Below are positions 49,479 through 56,760 of a DNA stretch of 56,760 nucleotides, piece after piece. The stretch is from positions 1 through 56,760 of the forward strand of contig CAZIDN010000018.1 in NCBI GenBank assembly GCA_964537875.1, written 5' to 3'. The stretch is from JAPKZH01 sp964537875 (GTDB lineage Bacteria; Acidobacteriota; Aminicenantia; Aminicenantales; UBA4085). Each line of letters starts with the position of its first letter. Position 1 is the stretch's first letter. The position numbers were made by a program, and so were the translations under genes. Under the pieces are notes generated by a model. It was not told the origin of the DNA, did not search any database, and saw only the letters and a program-made list of their open reading frames with translations.

Positions 49479-49691
49479 TTATTTAATGTTATGTTGTTCC
49501 TTAATCATGTTCCGGTATGTCTCTGCGATCTTGATCTGGTTTTTCAATTCGATAATTGTCTGATCGAGCATTTCTAGCTTTAGCTTGGCAAGTCGGATCT
49601 TGTCTAAGATTAGGTCGGGTGCCGGATCAGCCGTTATTCCAGCAAGCTGCGACAGCTCAAAGGCCCTTTGCCTTTCGGAAAGTCTTGGCAT
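49479..49691 (-). CDS. Small helical protein upstream of the radical SAM gene
   Basis: A 70-residue protein without Cys, Trp or Gly-rich motifs. The N-terminal part (MPRLSERQRAFELSQLAGIT) is followed by a strongly helical, coiled-coil-like segment (LDKIRLAKLKLEMLDQTIIE and onward). It has one of the best ribbon-like Shine-Dalgarno sites in the window, AAAGGAGG seven bases before the ATG, so translation is likely. It precedes the radical SAM gene, probably in one transcript. It could be a partner or chaperone, or less likely a peptide substrate; no family is recognised. A conserved hairpin lies about 30 bases upstream. Confidence 0.6.
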   Translation of the reverse strand: MPRLSERQRAFELSQLAGITADPAPDLILDKIRLAKLKLEMLDQTIIELKNQIKIAETYRNMIKEQHNIK

Positions 49692-49721
49692 TTTATGCCT
49701 CCTTTCATGGAATATAGAAAT

Positions 49722-49743
49722 CTCAGAGTCAATGCCCTGAAAT
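49722..49743 (-). repeat. Hairpin element, copy 1, in the leader of the small gene
   Basis: On the minus strand TTTCAGGG and CTCTGAGA flank the loop CATTGA. Compared with copy 2 (54991-55012) the stem has two changes, and both leave G-U pairs in RNA, so the fold is kept. The flanking 25 bases on each side are also similar to copy 2. It lies 31 bases before the small-gene ATG at 49691 and could control its translation. Confidence 0.6.
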
Positions 49744-49812
49744 AGACTGCATGAAAAGCTTCATTGAAGTATTCCCGCTTACAACTACGATTCCACTTCG
49801 ATTGGTAACCTC

Positions 49813-52800
49813 TCAGAAAAAATACAGTAGCCCAGCTTTCAAACCGACGAAATTGATATCACCTGCACTTAGAAACAGATGGAAGTAATAAGTGCCTAAT
49901 TCTGCTTTTAGCCGTTGCCATAATGTTTTTTCAATCCCGACTCCTGCACTCACACCCAAGACGGCGTCCGTATTCTCAGGTTTATAGAACCCGGAACCCA
50001 AAGCCGCAAATATCCCCCACCCGTTTAAGGGTCGGTGATATTTCAAGTATAGGGTTCCACCTGTTATCCTATACGTTGGATCGAAATTGTAGCGGCCCAA
50101 GTCAGCCTCCAACGAGAAACTCCGAGAAAATGCGTAGCCGAAGTCTAATTCTGCCAACAATCCGGGATCGTAAGCATTATCAAAATTGCCTGTGGGAATG
50201 CTCCTTCCTACATGGGCGCTGACGGCAAAGATGTACCTTTTCCATATTACAGACAAATGGTCCTCGAGAAGCGGTTGATCCATCACCGTTACCGTGACAA
50301 CTGGATCGATCGTTGGAGGTACGAAGAATGGAATCGTATAGCTACCATCAGCGAGGTCGCGTTTATCACTGCCGACCGATCCAGCCGATAAGGATACCTT
50401 GATACGGTCACCATAATCGGGGCCGAGATAGTTCCCGAAGCGATCTCGAGGACGAACCCGCAACTGCATCCGCCGCCCATCGGCAGTTTTATCAAGAAGC
50501 GTCGCCTGAATATTGGATGCATCGAGCTCTGCTTTACCGAAACGCACCATCGTGGATCTGATCTCCGTCCTTCGATATTTCCCTATGTCTGTGCGATCAC
50601 CTTCAACATGGAAAATTACCGTGTAAGTTCCCGTAACATTCGTATTCGAGAAAATTGCCGAATAGTTGCCACCTCCCTTGTGTTGAAGGGTGATGGTGTT
50701 CCCCACCGGCTGTAAATCGCGATAGAACTTTTCGTCACGCAACAGGAGCTTAAGTTTTTTCTGACCGATGGTTGCAGCACTTTCAAATTGAAATCCAGGT
50801 GGTTCCGTCGGAGTGGGAGTGATGGATAACAGCGTGCCCAATCCTTGAAGCGGCGCAAGGACAGTTGCAGTAACCCGGCTCGCATCCGTCACAGGTTGTC
50901 GCCCTAAGGTCAGACGCGCGTTTAACTCGATTGGATCCCCGGCGACATAATCTTTGCGTCCTAATGAGAAATCGTATTCCAACCTCGGTTCTTCCACGAT
51001 AGCTGCCGCCTCATACGAAGCACCTGTAGTTCCACTAATCCGCATGTGCCAGTCACCGCCTGGATTAATGATAGTGAACTTGATATCGGCGGGAACATCT
51101 ATAGAAAAAATGCGATAGAACGGCCCGTTTATAATTTGACCGTACCGCGTAAGATCATGGCCGTCTTTTTCCACTTGAAAGCTGAGTTTAGCTCCTCGTT
51201 TCCAACTCAGTTTCAGAATAATTTTCCGTGCCCCATCATTTGCCGTAAACGACTCGGTGGCATTCGATTCTGTCAGACTTCCGTGTCGATAGCCGAGTAG
51301 TTGCGGACTAAATTCCCTAAGAACATCAATCAGCTCTTCAACATAGAAACGCCGCAAATCTTCATCCGGAGCCGTCGTGAGCTTTGAAATGCCGCCGGTT
51401 TCCGTCGCAATATTGTCGAGGAGATCGACATACGGCGGAGTGGCTCCCACACCAATGGTATTGATCTTAATACCTAGAGCAGAATTCAAGTTGGTCGGTG
51501 GAACCGTAGGATCAATATTGGAATGGGGATGAGTAGCATCATCCTCGATATCCAGTGAAGTGCCCCCGAGCTGATGAACCATGGGATTGACGTTCTGCAT
51601 ACCGTTGGTGAAAAGGATAATATTGCGGGGACGGCTGGCATCCGTCAATCTATTGATGGCCGACTGGAGTCCCCCTCCCATCGCCGTCAGGTTTGACGGA
51701 ATCGTGGTCTGACTTTGCACGTCGGCAATCATTCCGGCTGCATTCGCAAGTACCGGAAGCAAGACCTCACCGCCGACACTATACTCGTTGATGTTCGTTG
51801 TAAAATAGGTGACGCCGAGGCGATCATCCGGCACGGCGACCGCAGTCCACAATTGCACAAACAGTTCAACTGCATCTTTTAAGACCTGCAACTTAGGACT
51901 GCACGTCGGACAGGCGGGATCGAGCATACTTCCTGATTTATCAAGAACCAACATCACATTGACCGGATTGCGGGTGACTATCGTCCCGCCTCCGGAAGTG
52001 ACCAGGGCAAACGGTTGAGGTCCCTGAGGTACGTTCTGTCCGTTGATAGTAATGTTGTAAAGCCCGACCACGGGCGCCCCGATAACAATCTGTTCGACAT
52101 TATTAATCGCATCAGGGCCGGCCAAGCCGTTGGGATCGAGGGTAGCACCCCCAGGGGTAGTCACGCTCATGTCGAGATTGTTCTGGATGCCACTGCCCGG
52201 ATAATCGTGATATACCATTGTGATTACAATGGGTACTGTATTGTTTGTGATACTGAGATTGTAGGTACGGCTCTCGCCGGTCTCGAGACCGGCCAGCTCA
52301 TCGACATGGTCGAGCACCGCCGGCGCAGTCGGGAAAAGCGCTGTATTGAGATCCACCCTCCCCCAGCCTTCAACGCTGTTGGGTCTGGCGTTCATTTCTC
52401 GGTTGGCACCCACGCCGTACTGACCCGGGCTCATTTCTGTAGCCCCGTTGATTAACGTCGCGCGTAATAATGCAGCAGAGACGTAACTCAGGCCCACCAC
52501 ATCGGTATAATATTGCCGCACTATGGCTGCCGCTCCTGCCGTTAAGGGTGTGGACATACTGGTGCCGTTCATAAGCAGGTAGTTTTGGTCGTTAACCGAA
52601 CCAGCAGGCGTTAACCCCTGATCGCTTAAAAGAGAAGATCCGAATGCTCCTTCCACAATACGAACGTCGTCGATGTATAGACCATCGCCGTTCACGCCAT
52701 CTGCGTTCGATTGCAGCCGGAAACGTACCCGGAAATTAGCTGCATGAGAATATGGCCCCAGACCGATGGTCCACAATTCCCAGTTTACCTGGGTGCCTGT

Positions 52801-54660
52801 GAAAGAGAGGCTTCCTGACCAGGTTGTCCCGCCATTGCTACTGACTTCCAAAAGCCATTGGTCTCCCGTGCCAAGATCGTAATGACACCAAAATTGGATT
52901 TCTTTTCCTCCAAGCCCTCCTCCGGATATATTTTGGGCGGGACTGGTCAGAGAAATATTCGTATTGTTAGCGTAATTACCGGCAGGACTGTCGTGCCAGG
53001 AAGTGTTTGCGCTATGGGCATCCGCAGTGATTTGGGCCCAGGCCCCTGTCATCGTCCACCCATTTAAACCGCTCTCCATGTCGTCGGTAAACCAGACTGT
53101 ATTAGGTGACGCATGGGAACGGAGAGAAGCAACCATTGTACCAGGTGCTACCAGATCGGGTTTAAAACGGCCATCGTCGGTTGGCCCGCGACTACTGAAT
53201 GCGGCCATACCACTCGTATTATTAGCGATCTGATCGGCATCAATAATAGGACCAAGTCCAGGAAAATAAGTTTGTAGAATCGCAGGCCGGTTATTTTCTG
53301 ATGCACCCACCGTCAGACAATTTTTAGCCGTCCCGGGTGCTCCTACCGAACCGGCGTCTATAATATTATTAAGATCCGTATCCACTCCATCATTTCCTGC
53401 TGAGAATAGAATCAACATATCGGGATGATCCCAGACAAACTCATCGACATCCTGTGATGTTGCCGTATATGCACCGGCATCGGGAGCACCCCAGCTATTG
53501 GAATGAATTCTTGCACCCGCATTGTACGCTTGCAGGAAGAGATCATTCAGATTGATTGGAATACCGATAAGGAAGTAACCGTCATTTGAAGTTCCGACAT
53601 AATCGCCGAATTGTTCGACAGCCTGGAATACGAGAGAAGCGTTCGGGGCTACTCCGCTATATGTGCCACCGGAAACAGTACCATTACCTAAGATCGAGCC
53701 GGTCGTATGAGTACCATGGCCGCTGCTCAGATCGCTGGCACCATCGTCATCACCGGCGTTAAGATAATTGTAGCCAGCTTGCACCGCCCAACTGAAAATA
53801 TTGATAATGCGCCCCTCTACATCATCATGCATCGTTGCGTCGTTGACACCCATATCAAGACCAGTGTCGCTGATGCCGATGATCTGACCATTGCCTCGCA
53901 GACCATGACCGGTCCATACCGGTGTAATATTCATCACACCTCGTGCGGTGTCATTGTGCAGCCTGGGCATCTTAAATTCTTCGAGCCACATCACTCCATT
54001 GATTCGGGCTAGTGCCAGGGCATTCTCACGAGCAATAGTTAAACGCAGTTTCGGCTGGCGTTTGCCTTCACTGGTAGCTAGAACGGTCCCGCCGGCTGCA
54101 GCGATAGCCTGCCGGATTTTTTCGAGATCTTCATTTTTGAATACTACAATAGTCAGCTGGAGAAGCGCAGATGCAGCAGCATCAGGTTTCTCAAATTTTA
54201 AAGGATATTGCGGCTGTGGGGGTTTAATTTCCACACCTCTTACACGGTTCATCAATTTTTCCGATAGTCGCATAGCCGGCTGATAAATGCCGACCCACTG
54301 CACAGCGGATAGCGCCCTGACTCTGTTTAGGGCAATAGCGTTCATTTTGACCAGAAAGCAGTTATTAGGTAAATAAATGAGCAGCTCACCCCCCGCAGCT
54401 GTTACCTGCGACTTCATATTTTTTTTGACAGGACCGGAAAACTGGACAAAATAGTATCCTGCTACCGTATCCGGGTATGCTGCGAGAGTGAGTTCTGTCG
54501 GCATTGCCGGCATCGGTCTGTTGGTATAAAGCGTATGATCATGCCATTGAATCTTATAGCGCTCGTTTTGCTGTGGTTGCGTTTGTGCCGAAATAGCAAT
54601 GCACAATCCCATGCAGATTAAGGTAGCGAGAATGCGTATTGCCTTCGTCGTTGATTTCAT
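49813..54660 (-). CDS. Secreted subtilisin (S8) protease fused to VWA and outer-membrane barrel domains
   Basis: A 1615-residue protein. A signal peptide (1-25) and a two-part propeptide-like region (about 50-230) precede the S8 domain with Asp265 (GISDTGLD), His315 (GHGTHTTG), oxyanion Asn423 (SAGNDG) and Ser701 (NGTSMSTP); all are present. A beta-rich MAM- or jelly-roll-like insert (about 522-670) splits the domain before the serine. A P-domain-like region (780-900) and a VWA domain with MIDAS Asp907-x-Ser-x-Ser (LDKSGSM) follow. The stretch 1220-1470 is Ig-like. The last 140 residues look like an eight-strand outer-membrane barrel ending LLYFF, so the protease may be anchored to the cell surface. 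Shine-Dalgarno GAGGAGG is strong. The codon and base composition is more A+T-rich than in the core genes. Confidence 0.85.
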   Translation of the reverse strand: MKSTTKAIRILATLICMGLCIAISAQTQPQQNERYKIQWHDHTLYTNRPMPAMPTELTLAAYPDTVAGYYFVQFSGPVKKNMKSQVTAAGGELLIYLPNNCFLVKMNAIALNRVRALSAVQWVGIYQPAMRLSEKLMNRVRGVEIKPPQPQYPLKFEKPDAAASALLQLTIVVFKNEDLEKIRQAIAAAGGTVLATSEGKRQPKLRLTIARENALALARINGVMWLEEFKMPRLHNDTARGVMNITPVWTGHGLRGNGQIIGISDTGLDMGVNDATMHDDVEGRIINIFSWAVQAGYNYLNAGDDDGASDLSSGHGTHTTGSILGNGTVSGGTYSGVAPNASLVFQAVEQFGDYVGTSNDGYFLIGIPINLNDLFLQAYNAGARIHSNSWGAPDAGAYTATSQDVDEFVWDHPDMLILFSAGNDGVDTDLNNIIDAGSVGAPGTAKNCLTVGASENNRPAILQTYFPGLGPIIDADQIANNTSGMAAFSSRGPTDDGRFKPDLVAPGTMVASLRSHASPNTVWFTDDMESGLNGWTMTGAWAQITADAHSANTSWHDSPAGNYANNTNISLTSPAQNISGGGLGGKEIQFWCHYDLGTGDQWLLEVSSNGGTTWSGSLSFTGTQVNWELWTIGLGPYSHAANFRVRFRLQSNADGVNGDGLYIDDVRIVEGAFGSSLLSDQGLTPAGSVNDQNYLLMNGTSMSTPLTAGAAAIVRQYYTDVVGLSYVSAALLRATLINGATEMSPGQYGVGANREMNARPNSVEGWGRVDLNTALFPTAPAVLDHVDELAGLETGESRTYNLSITNNTVPIVITMVYHDYPGSGIQNNLDMSVTTPGGATLDPNGLAGPDAINNVEQIVIGAPVVGLYNITINGQNVPQGPQPFALVTSGGGTIVTRNPVNVMLVLDKSGSMLDPACPTCSPKLQVLKDAVELFVQLWTAVAVPDDRLGVTYFTTNINEYSVGGEVLLPVLANAAGMIADVQSQTTIPSNLTAMGGGLQSAINRLTDASRPRNIILFTNGMQNVNPMVHQLGGTSLDIEDDATHPHSNIDPTVPPTNLNSALGIKINTIGVGATPPYVDLLDNIATETGGISKLTTAPDEDLRRFYVEELIDVLREFSPQLLGYRHGSLTESNATESFTANDGARKIILKLSWKRGAKLSFQVEKDGHDLTRYGQIINGPFYRIFSIDVPADIKFTIINPGGDWHMRISGTTGASYEAAAIVEEPRLEYDFSLGRKDYVAGDPIELNARLTLGRQPVTDASRVTATVLAPLQGLGTLLSITPTPTEPPGFQFESAATIGQKKLKLLLRDEKFYRDLQPVGNTITLQHKGGGNYSAIFSNTNVTGTYTVIFHVEGDRTDIGKYRRTEIRSTMVRFGKAELDASNIQATLLDKTADGRRMQLRVRPRDRFGNYLGPDYGDRIKVSLSAGSVGSDKRDLADGSYTIPFFVPPTIDPVVTVTVMDQPLLEDHLSVIWKRYIFAVSAHVGRSIPTGNFDNAYDPGLLAELDFGYAFSRSFSLEADLGRYNFDPTYRITGGTLYLKYHRPLNGWGIFAALGSGFYKPENTDAVLGVSAGVGIEKTLWQRLKAELGTYYFHLFLSAGDINFVGLKAGLLYFF

Positions 54661-54829
54661 TGGAAACCTCCTCAGAATATTTTAGTGAGTATAAAGGATA
54701 ATAACATCTTTTTCTGCTGCGCTGCCTGAATGGCGTTCCTGCGTCAATTTTCCCTCCTCCAATCGTTTATAATGCCAAGATTATCAGTTCCGATAAAAGC
54801 TGCCTTTTTTTATCTTAATCCTTTCTAAT

Positions 54830-55036
54830 CTAATCGCGTCCTTTGATTTCCGGGACATACTTCTCTGCGGCTCTCTTCAACATCTCCTTAACTGTTCGTT
54901 TAGGAAAGCTCATCGTTTCGATTGCTAGAGAGCCCTTCTTTGTTCTTGCGGTCGGTATTGTTTGTTGAGTGCTTTGATGAAATATGAAAATCTCAGGGTC
55001 AATGCCCTGAGACATAAAATACGCGAAAAGTGTCAT
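54830..55036 (-). CDS. Possible small protein overlapping hairpin copy 2
   Basis: A 68-codon frame starting MTLFAYFMSQGIDPEIFIFH, then a basic, helical C-terminus. No family is recognised and no Shine-Dalgarno is clear. The first 21 codons overlap the hairpin element. At hairpin copy 1 the same words (QGIDSEISIFH) can be read only in a shifted frame that runs into the small gene, so either the peptide was once coding in both copies or the similarity is due to the RNA element. Low support as a gene. Confidence 0.3.
   Translation of the reverse strand: MTLFAYFMSQGIDPEIFIFHQSTQQTIPTARTKKGSLAIETMSFPKRTVKEMLKRAAEKYVPEIKGRD
54991..55012 (-). repeat. Hairpin element, copy 2
   Basis: TCTCAGGG and CCCTGAGA form a perfect 8-bp stem with loop CATTGA (minus strand). 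It lies about 330 bases upstream of the S8 protease start. The similarity to copy 1 covers roughly 70 bases (54980-55048 against 49708-49772). Confidence 0.6.
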
Positions 55037-55682
55037 CGAAGCCTCAATGAGAATATTAGCCCCCTTGGCACGCTAGCTATCCCCCCTTAGTTCGCCTGGA
55101 TTGAAATTAAAGAAGCTTTAAGATATCCCTCTCTACTTATATAGACTGAAAAAACCTCTTTTTTTTATCAATTTTTGAAATTTTTTTATTTTTCCCGTTT
55201 TCCTTAGACAATCGACGTAGCGACTCGACCTTTGCGCCTGGCAAGCTCGCCTAAAAGTACTTACAATTATTGCCTTTTTCGTTTATGCCCTTTAAGAGAA
55301 CATAAATCCGGCCCTTAGCGTATCCTAAGAGCTTGAACACAATCAAAGGCCTAATAATAAAATAATGCGGCTGGGTTAGAAACCAACATAAAGAAAATTC
55401 GTTAAAATCTTAAGGCTGAGGAGATTAAGATATATCTATGAGAAAAGAGCCAGGCATGGCCGCCTTAGCGTTAATTCCAAAGACCATCGAATTCCTGGAC
55501 CACGAGCTTTGATATCGCCCCTTCAGCCCGGCCAGCTGCTTCTTCTGACTTCAATAGATAAGGCCTGGATAGATTTGAGGGGGTAGGGCAAGCTCCGAAA
55601 ACCAAAATTAACATAAATAGGATTAGCCGAGGCGCTTTATTAAGCAGAATAGATTAAGATATATCATTGAGAGCAGCGCCAA
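55037..55682. other. A+T-rich gap before cassette copy 2
   Basis: No gene is seen in about 650 bases. The stretch is conspicuously A+T-rich, with long T and A runs near 55155-55200. It contains a direct repeat: GATTAAGATATATC plus about 30 similar bases at 55423-55467 and again at 55652-55695, both ending in GGCCGCCTT. The second copy runs into the edge of cassette copy 2. Confidence 0.5.
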
Positions 55683-55695
55683 GTAAGGCCGCCTT
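55423..55695. repeat. 45-bp direct repeat at the edge of cassette copy 2
   Basis: The units are 55423-55467 and 55652-55695 (roughly three in four bases alike), separated by 184 bases. The second unit ends exactly where the ComM-C fragment stops, so the repeat may mark a junction of the inserted or duplicated unit. Confidence 0.45.
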
Positions 55696-56440
55696 CAATA
55701 ATACCTGTCCATCATCCGGTACTGGATGGCCTCGGAGAGATGGGCCGGGCTGATGTTTTCCTCGTCCGCTAAATCCGCCACGGTCCTGGCCACTTTGAGC
55801 GAGCGGTCGTATGCCCGAGCGCTGAAGCCCAGACGCGTCACCGCAGCCTCGAGAAGCTTCTCCCCTTCCCTGTCGATTCGGCAAAAGACTTTCACTTCCT
55901 TGGGCCCCATCTGGGCGTTGGCATAAATCCTAGTCCCACGAAACCTTTCAAGCTGAGCGCGCCGCCCCCGGCAGACCCGCTCTTTTATGGCCTCTGAGCT
56001 TTCGCTCTCAACTCTCGAAACAATATCCCTGAATTTAACCTCCGGCACTTCGACTTGAATATCAATCCTATCGAGCAGCGGGCCTGAGATTTTCGAGTAA
56101 TACTTGTTTCTCTGGGCTTCTGTGCAATCCGCCTGCCCCCGGGCCAGGCCCCGGAATACGTCTTCGCACCGTTGTGTTGCCCTTTTTGGTATCCTTTTTA
56201 CTGCCGCCTACAACAGGCAAGAAAACCGGTCCACAGGGAGGAATACCCTGATTTTTTGAGGACGTGGGGCGACCACATAAAGACCCGAAGGCTGGATTTG
56301 AAGCTTACGAAGCGCCAACTTTCCCTTAGGTTTAATGTCGACGACGTTACGATATATCTTTGGGAGAGGAATAAAGTGAGGCCGTCTCTGGCCCTGATTC
56401 CGAAGATTATCGAGTTCCTAGGACATGATCCATTCGAGAC
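55683..56440. repeat. ComM-C/HTH cassette, copy 2
   Basis: Direct-repeat partner of 46771-47510, 13 bases longer between its two frames. The ends nearest the ComM-C stop share the words AAGGC(C/G)GC and CAATAATACCT. Similarity fades in the second HTH domain. Confidence 0.85.
55695..56168 (-). pseudogene. C-terminal fragment of a ComM/YifB-type Mg-chelatase, copy 2
   Basis: The same truncated ComM C-terminus as at 46784-47257, of identical length and with an uninterrupted frame. It differs at 8 of the last 117 residues, mostly conservatively (Ile/Val, Glu/Asp, Ala/Ser). The frame continues through FRGLARGQADCTEAQRNKYY into the HTH gene's upstream region with no good start codon; the GTG at 56048 is only an internal candidate. 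The ATPase domain is missing. Preservation of the frame in two diverged copies suggests recent duplication or some selection on the fragment. Confidence 0.78.
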
Positions 56441-56624
56441 CGAAGCCGGGAATCTATCAGACAGACTCAAAAACTATAGGCGGCTACATGGCATATCCCA
56501 AAAAAAATTCTCAAAAATCTTAGGGGTCAATCAGTCAACTTTAGCGGGATGGGAGAGGGGAGAACATAAACCGACAAAACGACTTCATGATGAGCTTGAA
56601 TCGTTTTTCATATGTTTCCGTTAG
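56172..56624 (+). CDS. Tandem HTH (XRE-type) DNA-binding protein, copy 2
   Basis: About 150 residues in the same double-HTH layout as copy 1. From ARKPVH to DPFE (about 73 residues) it differs from copy 1 at nine positions. The second HTH (DRLKNYRRLHGISQKKFSKI, then TLAGWERGEHKP) is only about half identical. The N-terminal 16 residues read from TTG/ATG-like codons near 56172 are not shared with copy 1 and may not be translated, so the start is uncertain. It is divergent from the ComM-C frame and four bases from it. Confidence 0.7.
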   Translation: MCCPFWYPFYCRLQQARKPVHREEYPDFLRTWGDHIKTRRLDLKLTKRQLSLRFNVDDVTIYLWERNKVRPSLALIPKIIEFLGHDPFETEAGNLSDRLKNYRRLHGISQKKFSKILGVNQSTLAGWERGEHKPTKRLHDELESFFICFR

Positions 56625-56674
56625 GTCAACCGGCTAGCGAAGACTGCTCAAGCGGCGAGCTGAGGAGGGTTATA

Positions 56675-56740
56675 ATGGCTCTGAAATTGCAAACGACAGT
56701 GTACACTAGCCTGGATTTCCACGGACAACCATTCGCCTAA
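56675..56740 (+). CDS. Possible 21-residue peptide
   Basis: An ATG at 56675 follows GAGGAGGG with good spacing and opens a 21-codon frame (MALKLQTTVYTSLDFHGQPF and a final Ala). The strong Shine-Dalgarno is the only support. It may instead be the start of a gene disrupted by a frameshift, with the rest outside the window. Confidence 0.25.
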   Translation: MALKLQTTVYTSLDFHGQPFA

Positions 56741-56760
56741 GAATTGATGTATTTTGGGCC

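Noticed and set aside
49479..49691. Firm call of a RiPP precursor peptide
   Set aside because: No known leader, cleavage site or modifiable core motif is visible. The idea is kept only as a hypothesis in the findings.
46771..56624. Insertion sequence or integron bounded by the cassette copies
   Set aside because: No transposase, integrase or terminal inverted repeat accompanies the copies, so they are described as a direct-repeat cassette only.

Overview
The window looks like a chromosomal segment of a Gram-negative, G+C-rich bacterium. LpxC (lipid A), several outer-membrane barrel proteins and a TonB-receptor remnant indicate an outer membrane, and MurE carries the DNPR motif of meso-diaminopimelate ligases. 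Gene content and protein style (FecR plus Trp/Tyr-rich repeat protein, TonB-receptor tail, DRG-type GTPase) resemble Acidobacteriota or Candidatus Aminicenantes, but that placement is an inference from pattern only.

Layout. 1-8.3 kb: lpxC (minus), a long inverted-repeat element, larB, dnaG, rpoD, a tRNA with anticodon CAT, a coiled-coil zinc-ribbon protein, the last 63 codons of a TonB receptor, and eno. 8.3-15.3 kb (minus): a long-chain acyl-CoA synthetase and the gyrB-gyrA operon, which is flanked on both sides by members of the same repeat family. 16-26 kb: DRG-type GTPase, iron alcohol dehydrogenase, secreted M28 peptidase, barrel protein, secreted cyclophilin, small membrane protein, M23 endopeptidase, FecR/Trp-Tyr-rich protein, Nudix hydrolase and a DUF2007-like protein. 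26.2-43.2 kb: an almost gapless division and cell-wall (dcw) cluster in the order mraZ-rsmH-ftsL-ftsI-murE-murF-mraY-murD-ftsW-murG-murC-ftsQ-ftsA-ftsZ. It is preceded by a consensus promoter with MraZ operator repeats, has hutI (histidine degradation) overlapping the end of ftsZ, and closes with a strong terminator. murB and ddl are absent from the cluster.

43.2-56.7 kb is accessory. It begins with an RHH/RelE toxin-antitoxin pair whose palindromic operator sits inside its own promoter, then an operon of a B12-type radical SAM enzyme and an amino-acid permease. Two direct copies of a cassette follow, each made of the C-terminal third of a ComM/YifB-type Mg-chelatase and a divergent gene for a tandem-HTH protein. 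They bracket about 8 kb that is visibly richer in A+T. That island holds a second B12-type radical SAM enzyme, a 70-residue helical protein upstream of it, a 1615-residue subtilisin/VWA/outer-membrane-barrel fusion, and two copies of a conserved RNA-like hairpin.

The conserved genes form a replication, transcription and envelope core. The most interesting unexplained structures are the long inverted-repeat family (three copies), the duplicated ComM-C/HTH cassette and the small-protein/radical-SAM/surface-protease island between its copies. No CRISPR array, complete transposase, integrase or rRNA gene was seen.
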